Below, one piece after another: positions 54,473-63,115 of a stretch of DNA of 64,000 nucleotides. The stretch is from JADKAV01 sp037045455 (GTDB lineage Bacteria > Actinomycetota > Actinomycetes > S36-B12 > UBA10799), in the NCBI GenBank assembly GCA_037045455.1, contig JBAOIN010000012.1:124001-188000 (forward strand), written 5' to 3'. The position numbers and the translations under genes are program-made. The notes under the pieces were generated by a model. It did no database searches, was not told where the DNA came from, and was given only the letters and a program-made list of their open reading frames with translations. The first letter of the stretch is position 1. The number at the start of each line of letters is the position of its first letter.

Positions 54473-57001
54473 GTGACTCAGACACCGGAAGACCTCGACC
54501 GGATCGAGCCCGTCGAACTTCAGGCGGAGATGCAGAAGTCCTACCTGGACTACGCGATGAGCGTGATCGTGGGCCGGGCTCTGCCCGATGTGCGCGACGG
54601 CCTCAAGCCCGTGCACCGGCGCATCCTCTACGCGATGTTCGACGGCGGTTACCGGCCCGATCGCGGCTTCTTCAAATGCGCCTCAGTCGTCGGCGACGTA
54701 CTCGGCAGTTACCACCCGCACGGCGATGGCGCGGTCTACGACGCCTTGGTCCGCATGGTGCAGCCGTGGGCGCTGCGGTACCCGCTGGTCGACGGGCAGG
54801 GCAACTTCGGCTCGCCCGGTAACGACCCAGCCGCCGCTTACCGGTACACCGAGGCCCGGCTGGCTCAGCTGGCCATGGAGATGGTGCGCGACATCGACGA
54901 GGAGACCGTCGACTTTAAGCCCAACTTCGACGGCCGTTCCCAGGAGCCGGTCATCCTGCCCAGCCGGTTCCCGAACCTGCTGGTCAACGGCTCGTCGGGC
55001 ATCGCCGTTGGCATGGCCACGAACATCCCGCCGCACAACCTGCGGGAGGTCGCAGACGGGATCGCCTGGGCACTGGAGCATCCCGACGCGCCCAAGGAGG
55101 AGTTGCTCGACGCGCTGTGCGAGCGGGTGCAAGGCCCGGACTTCCCGACTGGTGCCTACATCGTGGGCCGGGCCGGCATCGACTCCGCGTACCGCACCGG
55201 CCGGGGCTCGATCATCATGCGGGGGGTCGTGGACATCGAGGAGGACGATCGCGGCCGCACCTGTCTGGTGATCACCGAGCTGCCGTATCAGGTGAACCCG
55301 GACACGCTCACCGCGAAGATCGCCGAACTCGCCGACGCCGGCCGGGTGACGGGGATCGCGGACCTTCGTGACGACTCCTCGAGCCGGACGGGTCAGCGCC
55401 TGGTTGTAGTGCTCAAGCGCGATGCCCAGCCCCGGGTCGTGCTCTCGCAGTTGTACCGCCACACGCAACTGCAGGAGACGTTCGGCGCGAACATGCTCGC
55501 GCTGGTCGACGGTGTGCCGCGCACATTAAGCCTGGACGCGTTCGTCACGCACTGGATCGCCCACCAGATCGAGGTCATCCAGCGGAGAACGGCATACCGC
55601 TTGCGCAAGGCCGAGGAGCGGGCGCACATCTTGCGCGGCTACCTCAAAGCACTCGACGCCCTCGACGAGGTCATCGCGCTGATCCGGCGCTCGCCGACTG
55701 TGGACGAAGCGCGCACCGGCTTGATGCAACTGCTGGACATCGACGAGATCCAAGCCACAGCCATCCTCGACATGCAACTGCGGCGCCTGGCGGCCATGGA
55801 GCGGCAGAAGATCATCGACGAGGCCGCCGAACTCGAGCGGCAGATCGCGGACTTCAAGGACATCCTGGCCAGCGAGCCGCGGCAGCGGACGATCGTGGGG
55901 GAGGAGCTCGCGGAGATCGTGCGAGTGCACGGTGACGAGCGGCGCACCCGGTTCATGCCGGCCGACGACCTGGGCAGCGAGGAGGATCTGATCCCGGTCC
56001 GCGACGTGGTGGTGAGCATCACCGAGGGCGGGTACGCCAAGCGCACCGACTCGACGTTGTACCGCTCGCAGCGCCGCGGTGGTCGCGGCGTGCGCGGGGC
56101 GTCCCTGCAGCGCGACGACGTGGTCGAGCACTTCTTCGTCACGACCACTCACCACTGGATCCTGTTCTTCACCAACCTGGGCCGGGTCTACCGGACGAAG
56201 GCCTACATGCTGCCCGAGACCGGCCGGGACGCCAAGGGCAAGCATGTGGCGAACCTGCTGGCGTTCCAGCCCGACGAGCAGATCGCCGGTGTGCTGGCGC
56301 TGAAGGACTACGAGCAGGCCCCGTACCTGGTGCTGGCCACCAAGGACGGGCTGGTCAAGAAGACCGCGCTGACCGAGTACGACACCAACCGCACGGGCGG
56401 GCTGATCGCGATCAACCTCAAGGAGGGCGACGAGTTGGTCTCGGCCCGCCTGGTCGACGACGCCGGCGAACTGATCATGGTGTCCGCCAAGGGAATGTCG
56501 GTGCGGTTCCGGGCCGACGACCTGCGCGCGATGGGCCGCGCGACGTCTGGGGTGATCGGCATGCGCTTCCGCGACGGTGACAACACGCTGGCCATGGACG
56601 TGATCCGGCCGAATTGCGACCTGGTCACCGTGACCGACGGTGGCTTCGCCAAGCGGACTCCGCTGTCGGAGTGGAACACCAAGGGCCGGGCCGGCCTCGG
56701 GGTGCGCGCTATGAAGCTTGTGGAGGAGCGGGGTTCGCTGGTCGGCGCACTGGTCAGCGAACCGGACGACTCGATCTTCGCCATCGCCAGCAACGGCGTG
56801 GTCATCCGCACGCCAGTGGCGGACATCCGCCAGACCAGCCGCGACACCATGGGCGTGAACCTCATGGGCCTGGCTGGGGGTGTGACGGTTGTGGCCGTGG
56901 CCCGGGCCGCTGCCGAGGAGGAGGATTCCGACCCCGCTCCCGAAGAGGAGCCGGCCACGCGGGATGATGGCCAGGCGCGCAGTGACGGCGAAGAGGAGTA
57001 A
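54473..57001 (+). CDS. gyrA: DNA gyrase subunit A
   Basis: 842 aa. Breakage-reunion domain with catalytic Tyr125 in AAAYRYTEARL; the CTD has the GyrA-box YRSQRRGGRGVRG. Glycine (G86, in HPHGDGAVYD) replaces the E. coli Ser83 position of the quinolone pocket. Acidic C-terminal tail. GTG start, 10 bp after gyrB. Confidence 0.97.
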   Translation: MTQTPEDLDRIEPVELQAEMQKSYLDYAMSVIVGRALPDVRDGLKPVHRRILYAMFDGGYRPDRGFFKCASVVGDVLGSYHPHGDGAVYDALVRMVQPWALRYPLVDGQGNFGSPGNDPAAAYRYTEARLAQLAMEMVRDIDEETVDFKPNFDGRSQEPVILPSRFPNLLVNGSSGIAVGMATNIPPHNLREVADGIAWALEHPDAPKEELLDALCERVQGPDFPTGAYIVGRAGIDSAYRTGRGSIIMRGVVDIEEDDRGRTCLVITELPYQVNPDTLTAKIAELADAGRVTGIADLRDDSSSRTGQRLVVVLKRDAQPRVVLSQLYRHTQLQETFGANMLALVDGVPRTLSLDAFVTHWIAHQIEVIQRRTAYRLRKAEERAHILRGYLKALDALDEVIALIRRSPTVDEARTGLMQLLDIDEIQATAILDMQLRRLAAMERQKIIDEAAELERQIADFKDILASEPRQRTIVGEELAEIVRVHGDERRTRFMPADDLGSEEDLIPVRDVVVSITEGGYAKRTDSTLYRSQRRGGRGVRGASLQRDDVVEHFFVTTTHHWILFFTNLGRVYRTKAYMLPETGRDAKGKHVANLLAFQPDEQIAGVLALKDYEQAPYLVLATKDGLVKKTALTEYDTNRTGGLIAINLKEGDELVSARLVDDAGELIMVSAKGMSVRFRADDLRAMGRATSGVIGMRFRDGDNTLAMDVIRPNCDLVTVTDGGFAKRTPLSEWNTKGRAGLGVRAMKLVEERGSLVGALVSEPDDSIFAIASNGVVIRTPVADIRQTSRDTMGVNLMGLAGGVTVVAVARAAAEEEDSDPAPEEEPATRDDGQARSDGEEE

Positions 57002-57004
57002 CAG

Positions 57005-57385
57005 GTGACATCGACAACGGCACCGGCCCCGGCAGGCTCTCGGGTCGCGACGCTGCGACTGCGACGCATCGATCCCTGGAGTGCCATGAAGACGGGTTTC
57101 GTCTTCGCCATCGGCCTGGGTATCGCTTATGTGATCGCCAGCGTGCTGCTGTACCTGTTCGCGAACGCGGCCGGCGTGTTCGACTCCTTCAACAGCACCT
57201 TCGCTGAACTGTCCGGTGGCTCCGGGCCGTTCAACTTCAGCATCCTGCAAGTCATCGCAGTGAGCCTGGTGTTCGCCGTGATCGAGGTCGTGGTCACCAC
57301 GCTGATGTTCGCGGTGCTGGCGATGCTCTACAACGCAGCGGCCTCTGTCACCGGAGGGGTCCAAGTCAAGCTGGCGGAGGACTGA
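57005..57385 (+). CDS. DUF3566 membrane protein
   Basis: 126 aa. RLRRIDPWSAMKTGFVFAIG is the family hallmark, followed by two membrane helices (residues 35-57 and 80-105). Conserved directly after gyrA in actinobacteria (Rv0007). Starts 3 bp past the gyrA stop. Function unknown. Confidence 0.9.
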   Translation: MTSTTAPAPAGSRVATLRLRRIDPWSAMKTGFVFAIGLGIAYVIASVLLYLFANAAGVFDSFNSTFAELSGGSGPFNFSILQVIAVSLVFAVIEVVVTTLMFAVLAMLYNAAASVTGGVQVKLAED

Positions 57386-57408
57386 GGTTACCCTGGGAAC
57401 CGCACCAC

Positions 57409-57483
57409 GCGCCTATAGCTCAGCTCGGTTAGAGCGCTTCGCTGATAACGAAGAGGTCCCTGGTTCAAGTCCAGGTAGGCGCA
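57409..57483 (+). tRNA. tRNA-Ile (GAT)
   Basis: Acceptor GCGCCTA/TAGGCGC, D arm GCTCAGCTCGGTTAGAGC, anticodon GAT at 57444-57446 in a CTTCG/CGAAG stem, T arm with GGTTCAAGTCC. 75 nt; CCA is not encoded. Confidence 0.97.
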
Positions 57484-57484
57484 C

Positions 57485-57610
57485 GTGAAGAAACTGATAT
57501 TGCTCGGCGCCCTCGCTGCCGTCGGTTATGCGGTCTACCGTCAGTACTCGGCCAACCAGGCCGAGCAGGAGTTGTGGAACGAAGCCACGCGCGACCTCGA
57601 CCTGCGCTAG
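57485..57610 (+). CDS. DLW-39 family protein
   Basis: 41 aa between the two tRNA genes: MKKLILLGALAAVGYAVYRQ (one short helix) then QAEQELWNEATRDLDLR. The DLW..(A/E)AT.D ending is typical of this actinobacterial family. Function unknown. GTG start 1 bp after tRNA-Ile. Confidence 0.88.
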   Translation: MKKLILLGALAAVGYAVYRQYSANQAEQELWNEATRDLDLR

Positions 57611-57627
57611 GCGCGGCTCCCCGACCA

Positions 57628-57700
57628 GGGGACGTAGCTCAACTGGCAGAGCACCGCCTTTGCAAGGCGGGGGTTAGGGGTTCAAGTCCCCTCGTCTCCA
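57628..57700 (+). tRNA. tRNA-Ala (TGC)
   Basis: Acceptor GGGGACG/CGTCTCC, anticodon TGC at 57661-57663 in a CCGCC/GGCGG stem, T arm GGTTCAAGTCC. 73 nt, CCA not encoded. Pairing of Ile-GAT and Ala-TGC after gyrA is conserved. Confidence 0.97.
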
Positions 57701-57766
57701 CTGTTGCGCGTCTCTCGCGCCGCTTCGCCGAGATGCAGCCGCGTCAGCCCGATTCTTCGCTGCCCG

Positions 57767-57860
57767 ACCGATCCGTGAGCATTCCGGGCATCCGTTAGCG
57801 TCACGGGCACCATTTCGGCGCCCGGTGTGCTCACCGATGCCCGGAATGCTCACCGATTGC
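57767..57860 (+). repeat. Family I palindromic element, copy 8 (best preserved)
   Basis: Left half GATCCGTGAGCATTCCGGGC then ATCCGTTAGCG; right half GTGCTCACCGATGCCC then GGAATGCTCACCGATTGC. The ATTCCGGGCAT/ATGCCCGGAAT arms match perfectly. Between tRNA-Ala and the AlkD-like gene. Confidence 0.82.
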
Positions 57861-57888
57861 ACTTCCACCCCACCTGCATGATGTTCTT

Positions 57889-58506
57889 GTGACCGACCTC
57901 GTCCACCAGATCCGGGCAGCGTTGCGCGAAGTCGCCGACCCGGCGAAGGCTGCCGGCATGCAGGCGTACATGAAGTCCGAAATGCCGTTCCTCGGTGTGC
58001 AGAGGACCCCGCTCACGCGGGCCCTGCGGCCGCTGCGTACGCAGGGGACTCTGGCCGACGCTCTGGAGCTGTGGGACGAGGCCGAGTACCGCGAGGAGCG
58101 CTATGCGGCGCTGGCGGTGCTGCGGGCCCGCAGACAGGTTGTGCCGGAGGAGGTCCTGCGGCATCTCGTGGTGACCGGCGCCTGGTGGGATCTGGTCGAC
58201 GAGATCGCGACGAAGCTGCTCGACCCTGACGACGTGGACGTGCGGGTATGGGCGCAGGCCGACGACATGTGGATGCGGCGGGCGGCGATCATTTGCCAGG
58301 TCGGGCGCAAGGCTGACACCGATCCCGTGCTGCTGTCCGACGTCATCGAGCCGAACCTGGGGGACCGCCGGTTCTGGATCACGAAGGCGATCGGCTGGGC
58401 GCTGCGGGACTTCGCCTACATCGACGGGCCGTGGGTGCGGGAGTTCGTGACGACGCACGAGTTGGCGCCGCTGTCGCGGCGGGAAGCGCTCAAGCACCTC
58501 GGGTGA
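57889..58506 (+). CDS. AlkD-like DNA alkylation repair protein
   Basis: 205 aa made of HEAT-like helical repeats: MPFLGVQRTPLTRALRPL, YREERYAALAVL, TGAWWDLVDEIATKLL, MWMRRAAIICQVG and ITKAIGWALRDFA. The Trp-Trp-Asp face (WWDLVDE, MWMRRAA) suggests a DNA-binding groove like AlkD, a 3-methyladenine/7-methylguanine glycosylase. GTG start at 57889. Directly followed by the family II repeat. Confidence 0.85.
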   Translation: MTDLVHQIRAALREVADPAKAAGMQAYMKSEMPFLGVQRTPLTRALRPLRTQGTLADALELWDEAEYREERYAALAVLRARRQVVPEEVLRHLVVTGAWWDLVDEIATKLLDPDDVDVRVWAQADDMWMRRAAIICQVGRKADTDPVLLSDVIEPNLGDRRFWITKAIGWALRDFAYIDGPWVREFVTTHELAPLSRREALKHLG

Positions 58507-58620
58507 GGACAAACACATGAATCGGGGCCATATCCGGCCCGCATTTACACGTTTGTCCCGGCCAGCTCAGCAGAACGCCGGATCGGGGTCATATAGGGCC
58601 CGGATCCACAGGTTTCTGGT
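58507..58620 (+). repeat. Family II repeat element, copy 2
   Basis: Begins at the AlkD-like stop with GGACAAACACATG, an inverted form of the tail, then unit 1 (GGGGCCATATCCGGCCC ... TTACACGTTTGTCC), CAGAACG, and unit 2 (GGGGTCATATAGGGCCC ... GATCCACAGGTTTCTGG). Ends 16 bp before the cyclophilin ATG. Confidence 0.75.
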
Positions 58621-58636
58621 GTGAAAGGATCGCCCC

Positions 58637-59146
58637 ATGACCCAAGCCGTACTGCACACCAACCGTGGTGACATCCGCCTGAACCTCTTCGACAACCAGG
58701 CCCCGAAGACGGTCGCCAACTTCGTCGGCCTGGCCGACGGCTCCAAGGACTGGACCGACCCCAAGACCGGGCAGCCGGGTAGCGGCCCGCTGTACAACGG
58801 CGTGACGTTCCACCGGGTGATCAGCGGCTTCATGATCCAGGGCGGCTGCCCGATCGGCAACGGGACCGGCGGCCCGGGGTACAAGTTCGCCGACGAGTTT
58901 CACCCCGAGTTGCAGTTCGACCGGCCCTACCTGCTGGCGATGGCCAACGCCGGGCCGAACAGCAACGGCTCGCAGTTCTTCATCACCGTGGGCAAGACGC
59001 CACACCTGAACTTCAAGCACACGATCTTCGGCGAGGTCGCTGATCAGGCCAGCCGGGACGTCGTGGACGCCATCGCCACGACCCCCACCGGGCGGATGGA
59101 CAAGCCCGTGGACGACGTGGTCATCGAATCGGTCGACATTGACTGA
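58637..59146 (+). CDS. Cyclophilin-type peptidyl-prolyl isomerase
   Basis: 169 aa single-domain cyclophilin. VTFHRVISGFMIQGGCP holds the active-site Arg, and ANAGPNSNGSQFFIT the NxxSQFFIT loop. Cytoplasmic (no signal). Syntenic with ppiA (Rv0009) after the gyrA-tRNA block. GAAAGGA before ATG. Confidence 0.96.
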   Translation: MTQAVLHTNRGDIRLNLFDNQAPKTVANFVGLADGSKDWTDPKTGQPGSGPLYNGVTFHRVISGFMIQGGCPIGNGTGGPGYKFADEFHPELQFDRPYLLAMANAGPNSNGSQFFITVGKTPHLNFKHTIFGEVADQASRDVVDAIATTPTGRMDKPVDDVVIESVDID

Positions 59147-59984
59147 ACCCGCCCCGGCGCCGGTTTGCTACCGGCACCCCGACCGCCCGACGTGGATCCG
59201 GTGTGCCCGCTGTGACCGCCCGATCTGCCCGGAGGACATGATCCCTGCCCCCGTCGGGTTCCAGTGCCCGGAGTGCGTGGCTGCCGCGCAGGCGACCACC
59301 CGCGAGCCGAAGACGGTCTTCGGGGGAAAACTCACCTCGTCGAGCACAGTCACGCTGACGCTGATCGGGATCAGTGCCGGGGTTTTCCTGCTCCAGTTCC
59401 TGACGGGCATCAACAAGGTCGCAGCGGATTGGGGCATGTGGCCGGCCGGGGTCGCGGTCAATTCCGAGTGGTACCGGCTGCTGACCAGCGTGTTCCTGCA
59501 TGGCAGCTGGCTGCATCTGCTGTTCAACATGTACGTGCTTTACGTGCTCGGGCCCCCGCTGGAACGGCTGCTCGGGCACACTCGGTTCCTCGCGCTCTAT
59601 CTGATCGCCGGACTGGGTGGGGCCGTGGCCTCATTCACCTTCTCCCCGATCAACACCGTGTCCGTGGGGGCCAGCGGCGCGATCTTCGGGTTGATGGGGG
59701 CGCTGGTCGTCGCCGGCCGCCATCTGAAAGCGGACATCACGCAGGTGCTGGTCCTGATCGGCATCAACGTGGTCATCGGATTCCTTGCACCGGGCATCGA
59801 CTGGCGCGCGCACCTCGGGGGATTGCTCGTCGGTGGTGCGGTGGCGTTCGTGTTCTCCAAGGCGCCGCGCGGGGCCAGTCAGACACTGGTGCAGGTGCTC
59901 GGCTGCGCGCTGATTGTGGCTGTCCTGGCGGGGATCGCGGTGTATCGGGCACAGGAGATTCAGGCGCTGATCCCGGTCGGTTAG
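59139..59984 (+). CDS. Rhomboid-family intramembrane serine protease with zinc-finger N-terminus
   Basis: 281 aa: an N-terminal cysteine/histidine finger (CYRHPDRPTWIRCARCDRP and CPEDMI..FQCPEC) then six or seven membrane helices. Catalytic Ser in SVGASGAIFGLMGAL, His in DWRAHLGGLLVGG, and HGSWLHLLFNMYVLYVLG. TTG start at 59139 overlaps the cyclophilin stop. Cleaves membrane proteins within their helices. Confidence 0.92.
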   Translation: MTEPAPAPVCYRHPDRPTWIRCARCDRPICPEDMIPAPVGFQCPECVAAAQATTREPKTVFGGKLTSSSTVTLTLIGISAGVFLLQFLTGINKVAADWGMWPAGVAVNSEWYRLLTSVFLHGSWLHLLFNMYVLYVLGPPLERLLGHTRFLALYLIAGLGGAVASFTFSPINTVSVGASGAIFGLMGALVVAGRHLKADITQVLVLIGINVVIGFLAPGIDWRAHLGGLLVGGAVAFVFSKAPRGASQTLVQVLGCALIVAVLAGIAVYRAQEIQALIPVG

Positions 59985-60043
59985 TCGAACAGATGGTCGG
60001 CATTTCGTCCGAGGCCTTCCGCTTGAAGTTACCGGCGGGTAAC

Positions 60044-61198
60044 ATGACCGGCATGACTCGTGATGCTGTGATCTGTGCCGCCGTCCGTACGCCGATCGGA
60101 GTGGGAAAGCCCGAGAAGGGCGCCCTGTCCGGGATCCATGCCGTGGACCTGTCCGCACTGGCTCTGCAAGGCCTCGTCGACGAGGCCGGCATCGACCCGG
60201 CGCTGATCGAGGACGTGATCTGGGGCTGCGTGTCGCAGGTGGGCGAGCAGGGCTTCAACATCGGGCGCAACGCCGCGCTGGCAGCTGGCTTCCCGGAGTC
60301 CGTGCCGGGCACGACCGTGGACCGGCAGTGCGGTTCCAGCCAGCAGGCGCTGCACTTCGCCGCGGCAACTGTCATGGCCGGGCAGTACGACGTCGTGGTC
60401 GCTGGCGGCGTGGAGTCCATGTCCCGGATCCCGATGTTCTCCAACGGCAAGGGCGGCGATGGCCCGTTCGGCCCGATGATGGTCAACCGCTACGACGGCA
60501 AGCTGGTCAACCAGGGCGTCAGCGCCGAGATGATCGCGGCCAAGTGGAACCTGTCGCGCGAGTATCTCGACGAGCTCGCAGTGGAATCCCACGAGCGCGC
60601 CGCCCGCGCGACCATTGACGGGTTGTTCGCCGAGGAGATCGTGCCGGTTGGCGAGGTCACTGCCGACCAGGGCATCCGTCCTGGCTCGAGTGTGGAGAAG
60701 CTGGCCGGGCTGCCCACGCCCTTCCAGGAAGGTGGTGTGGTGACCGCCGGTAATGCCTCGCAGATCTCCGACGGCTCCGCGGCGCTGCTCGTGACGACCA
60801 GCGAGAAGGCGGCTGAACTGGGCCTGACTCCGATCGTGCGCTTCCACACCGGCGTGATGGCCGGTGTCGACCCGATCATCATGCTGACCGGTCCGATTCC
60901 GGCGACGGCGAAGGTGCTGGAGCGCTCTGGATTGCGCCTGGACGAGATCGGTGCTGTCGAGATCAATGAGGCCTTCGGTTCGGTGGTCGGGGCGTGGTTC
61001 GCCGAGACCGGCGCCGACCCCAAGATCACTAACCCGAATGGTGGCGCAATCGCGCTGGGCCACCCGCTCGGAGCGTCAGGCGCGCGGCTGATGACCACGC
61101 TGATCCACCAGATGAAGCGCAACGGCATCCGTTACGGCCTGCAGACGATGTGCGAGGGCGGCGGCATGGCCAACGCCACGATCGTCGAACTGGTGTGA
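60044..61198 (+). CDS. Thiolase (acetyl-CoA acetyltransferase family)
   Basis: 384 aa, complete: nucleophile Cys in TVDRQCGSSQQALHFA, His in GGAIALGHPLGASGARL and Cys in MCEGGGMANATIV, plus NEAFGSVVGAW. Either acetoacetyl-CoA synthesis or beta-oxidation; the substrate cannot be told. Start at 60044 (GGCGGG before it); the ATG at 60053 is possible. Not part of the syntenic M. tuberculosis set. Confidence 0.93.
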   Translation: MTGMTRDAVICAAVRTPIGVGKPEKGALSGIHAVDLSALALQGLVDEAGIDPALIEDVIWGCVSQVGEQGFNIGRNAALAAGFPESVPGTTVDRQCGSSQQALHFAAATVMAGQYDVVVAGGVESMSRIPMFSNGKGGDGPFGPMMVNRYDGKLVNQGVSAEMIAAKWNLSREYLDELAVESHERAARATIDGLFAEEIVPVGEVTADQGIRPGSSVEKLAGLPTPFQEGGVVTAGNASQISDGSAALLVTTSEKAAELGLTPIVRFHTGVMAGVDPIIMLTGPIPATAKVLERSGLRLDEIGAVEINEAFGSVVGAWFAETGADPKITNPNGGAIALGHPLGASGARLMTTLIHQMKRNGIRYGLQTMCEGGGMANATIVELV

Positions 61199-61199
61199 G

Positions 61200-61287
61200 G
61201 TCCGGATTTGCAACACGTCCCGGCTGATGAAGGGCCTTTCGCCCGGTTTGGGACGATTTGACCCGGGAACGTGTTGCAGAACCGGAC
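61200..61287. repeat. Palindromic element IV after the thiolase
   Basis: Arms GTCCGGATTTGCAACACGTCC and, inverted, CGTGTTGCAGAACCGGAC pair with few mismatches; an inner GGGCCTTTCGCCC hairpin sits between. Starts 2 bp after the stop. One copy only in this window. Confidence 0.6.
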
Positions 61288-61310
61288 ATCACCGACTCAA
61301 GCTACAGGGG

Positions 61311-61339
61311 TTATCCACAGGGTTGTCCCCAGCTGGGGA
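61311..61339. promoter_or_regulatory. DnaA-box and 14-bp perfect palindrome
   Basis: TTATCCACA (61311-61319), an exact DnaA box outside oriC, then TCCCCAGCTGGGGA (61326-61339). Downstream of crgA (minus) and thiolase (plus), so no promoter role is obvious. Confidence 0.5.
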
Positions 61340-61354
61340 TTAACTACACAGGTG

Positions 61355-61597
61355 TCATTTCCACTTCGTGGAGACCACGAAGCCAGCGCCGATGAGCACG
61401 AAACCGCCGATCAGGTTCCAGAACCCGAGGTCACCGAGCACGGGTGCGTCGGGGGCGATGTACCAGGCGCACACCCACACCAGGCCGAGTACGAACAGCG
61501 CGATCATCAGCGGTGCCACCCAGGGCGGGCTGCCGATCTTCACGGGCTTGCGCTTGTCGACGACCTGATCGGTCTTCTTGGAGCGGAATGCGGCCAT
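61355..61597 (-). CDS. crgA: Cell division protein CrgA
   Basis: 80 aa, two membrane helices (APLMIALFVLGLVWVCAWYI; FWNLIGGFVLIGAGFVVS), basic N-terminus and ending STKWK. Actinobacterial divisome membrane protein that interacts with FtsZ and PBPs. Minus strand, in the conserved place before the DUF881 gene. Confidence 0.93.
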   Translation of the reverse strand: MAAFRSKKTDQVVDKRKPVKIGSPPWVAPLMIALFVLGLVWVCAWYIAPDAPVLGDLGFWNLIGGFVLIGAGFVVSTKWK

Positions 61598-61631
61598 GGC
61601 GGGAAGTCTATCCGCCCTTAATGTGGTGGGC

Positions 61632-62354
61632 ATGAGGCAGCGCGGGTGGTCGATCGCCGGCGCATTGTTGTTCGCCGCCGTCGGCTTCTTGTTCGCTGCC
61701 AGTGCGAACACCGCCGAGGGGACGAACCTGCGCAGCGACACCCAGGGGCTCAAGGATGTCGTGGCCGAGCGCGCGGCGCAGGTCGACGCCCAGCAGAACC
61801 GGGTCACCGCGATGCAGGCCGAGGTGGCCCAGTTGACCAAGGAGCAGGAAGGCACCGCAGCGGCTCGCGCCCAGGGGGTGGTGGACCGGCTGTCCGGACC
61901 CGTCGGCCTGCTGCCGCTGACCGGGACCGGTGTCGAGGTGACCCTGACCGACGCACCGCAGAAGGGCAATGAGGAAGCCAACCCGGATGACCTGGTCGTA
62001 CACCAGCAGGACCTGCAGGCCGTGGTCAACGCGATGTGGCGCGGCGGTGCCCAAGGGATCCAAGTGATGGACCAGAGGCTGATCACGACCAGTGCCGTGC
62101 GCTGCGTCGGGAACACGCTGATCCTGCAGGGCCGGGTGTACTCCCCGCCGTTCGTCGTGACCGCGGTCGGGGACCAGGCTGAGATCGAGCGCGAACTCGA
62201 ACAGGACGACTACCTGCGCGGCTACCGGGCGGCCGTGGAGTTCTTCGGCCTGGGATACGACCAGCAGCGACTGGCCACGGTGACGCTGCCCGGGTACGAC
62301 GGACCCATCAACGTCAGCCATGCCACACCGGTGCCGGACAAGGAGACACCATGA
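61632..62354 (+). CDS. DUF881 membrane-anchored protein
   Basis: 240 aa: one N-terminal helix (IAGALLFAAVGFLFAASA), a coiled-coil (VAERAAQVDAQQNRVTAM), then the DUF881 domain (PLTGTGVEVTLTDAP, VNAMWRGGAQGIQVMDQRL, PPFVVTAVGD). Syntenic with Rv0012. Extracytoplasmic. Overlaps the pabA start by 4 bp. Function unknown. Confidence 0.88.
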   Translation: MRQRGWSIAGALLFAAVGFLFAASANTAEGTNLRSDTQGLKDVVAERAAQVDAQQNRVTAMQAEVAQLTKEQEGTAAARAQGVVDRLSGPVGLLPLTGTGVEVTLTDAPQKGNEEANPDDLVVHQQDLQAVVNAMWRGGAQGIQVMDQRLITTSAVRCVGNTLILQGRVYSPPFVVTAVGDQAEIERELEQDDYLRGYRAAVEFFGLGYDQQRLATVTLPGYDGPINVSHATPVPDKETP

Positions 62355-62966
62355 CGATCCTGGTGGTCGACAACTACGACAGCTTCGTCTACAACCTCGT
62401 GCAGTACCTGGGGCAGTTGCAGGTCGAGTGCGAGGTCGTGCGCAACGACGAGATCGGCGTGCAGGACGTACGGGGGTACGCCGGGGTCCTGCTCTCACCG
62501 GGACCCGGTACCCCGGATCAAGCCGGCATCTGCATGGATCTGATTCGCGAGCGTGCCGGGCAGGTGCCGATCTTCGGCGTCTGCTTGGGCCACCAGGCGA
62601 TCGCGGAGGTCTACGGGGCGACCGTGAGCCGTGCGCCGGAGTTGCTGCACGGCAAGACGTCGCTTGTGGAGCACGACGGACGGGGCGTCTTCGCTGGTCT
62701 GCCGAACCCCCATGACCGCCACCCGCTACCACTCGCTGGCAGTCGAACCGGACACCGTCCCTGCCGAACTCGAGGTTTCCGCGCGGACGGATACCGGGGT
62801 GATCATGGGCCTGCGGCACCGGGAACTGCCGGTGGAGGGCGTGCAGTTCCACCCCGAGTCGGTGCTCACCGAGGGTGGCCACCGGATGCTCGCCAACTGG
62901 TTGCTGGCGTGCGGCGACGAGGGTGCCGTGCAGCGCAGCGAGGGGCTGGCCCCGGTCGTCGGCTGA
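62351..62966 (+). CDS. pabA: Anthranilate/aminodeoxychorismate synthase glutamine amidotransferase (one frame break)
   Basis: Class I glutamine amidotransferase of about 204 aa after repair. Cys nucleophile in FGVCLGHQAIAEVYG, with LLSPGPGTPDQAG before it; His/Glu of the triad in QFHPESVLTEGG. An extra C in the run CCCCC (62706-62710) breaks the frame between AGLPNP and MTATRYHSLAV. Supplies ammonia for folate or tryptophan precursors. Adjacent to pknB as in Rv0013. Confidence 0.9.
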
Positions 62967-62988
62967 CCAACGCCCGGCGGGTGAAGCC

Positions 62989-63062
62989 GCAATCGGTGAG
63001 CATACTGGGCATCGGTGAGCATGCAGGGCGCCGGAAAGCCGTCGGTCAGATGCCCAGGCTCG
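62989..63062 (+). repeat. Family I palindromic element, copy 9 (right half truncated)
   Basis: GCAATCGGTGAGCATACTGGGC then ATCGGTGAGCATG; of the right half only CAGATGCCCAGG is clear. In the 149-bp convergent gap between pabA and pknB. Confidence 0.7.
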
Positions 63063-63115
63063 TGGCGTTCCGCGCCGCGCAAGTGAAGGCTCAGGACTCG
63101 CGTCGACCGCTCACC

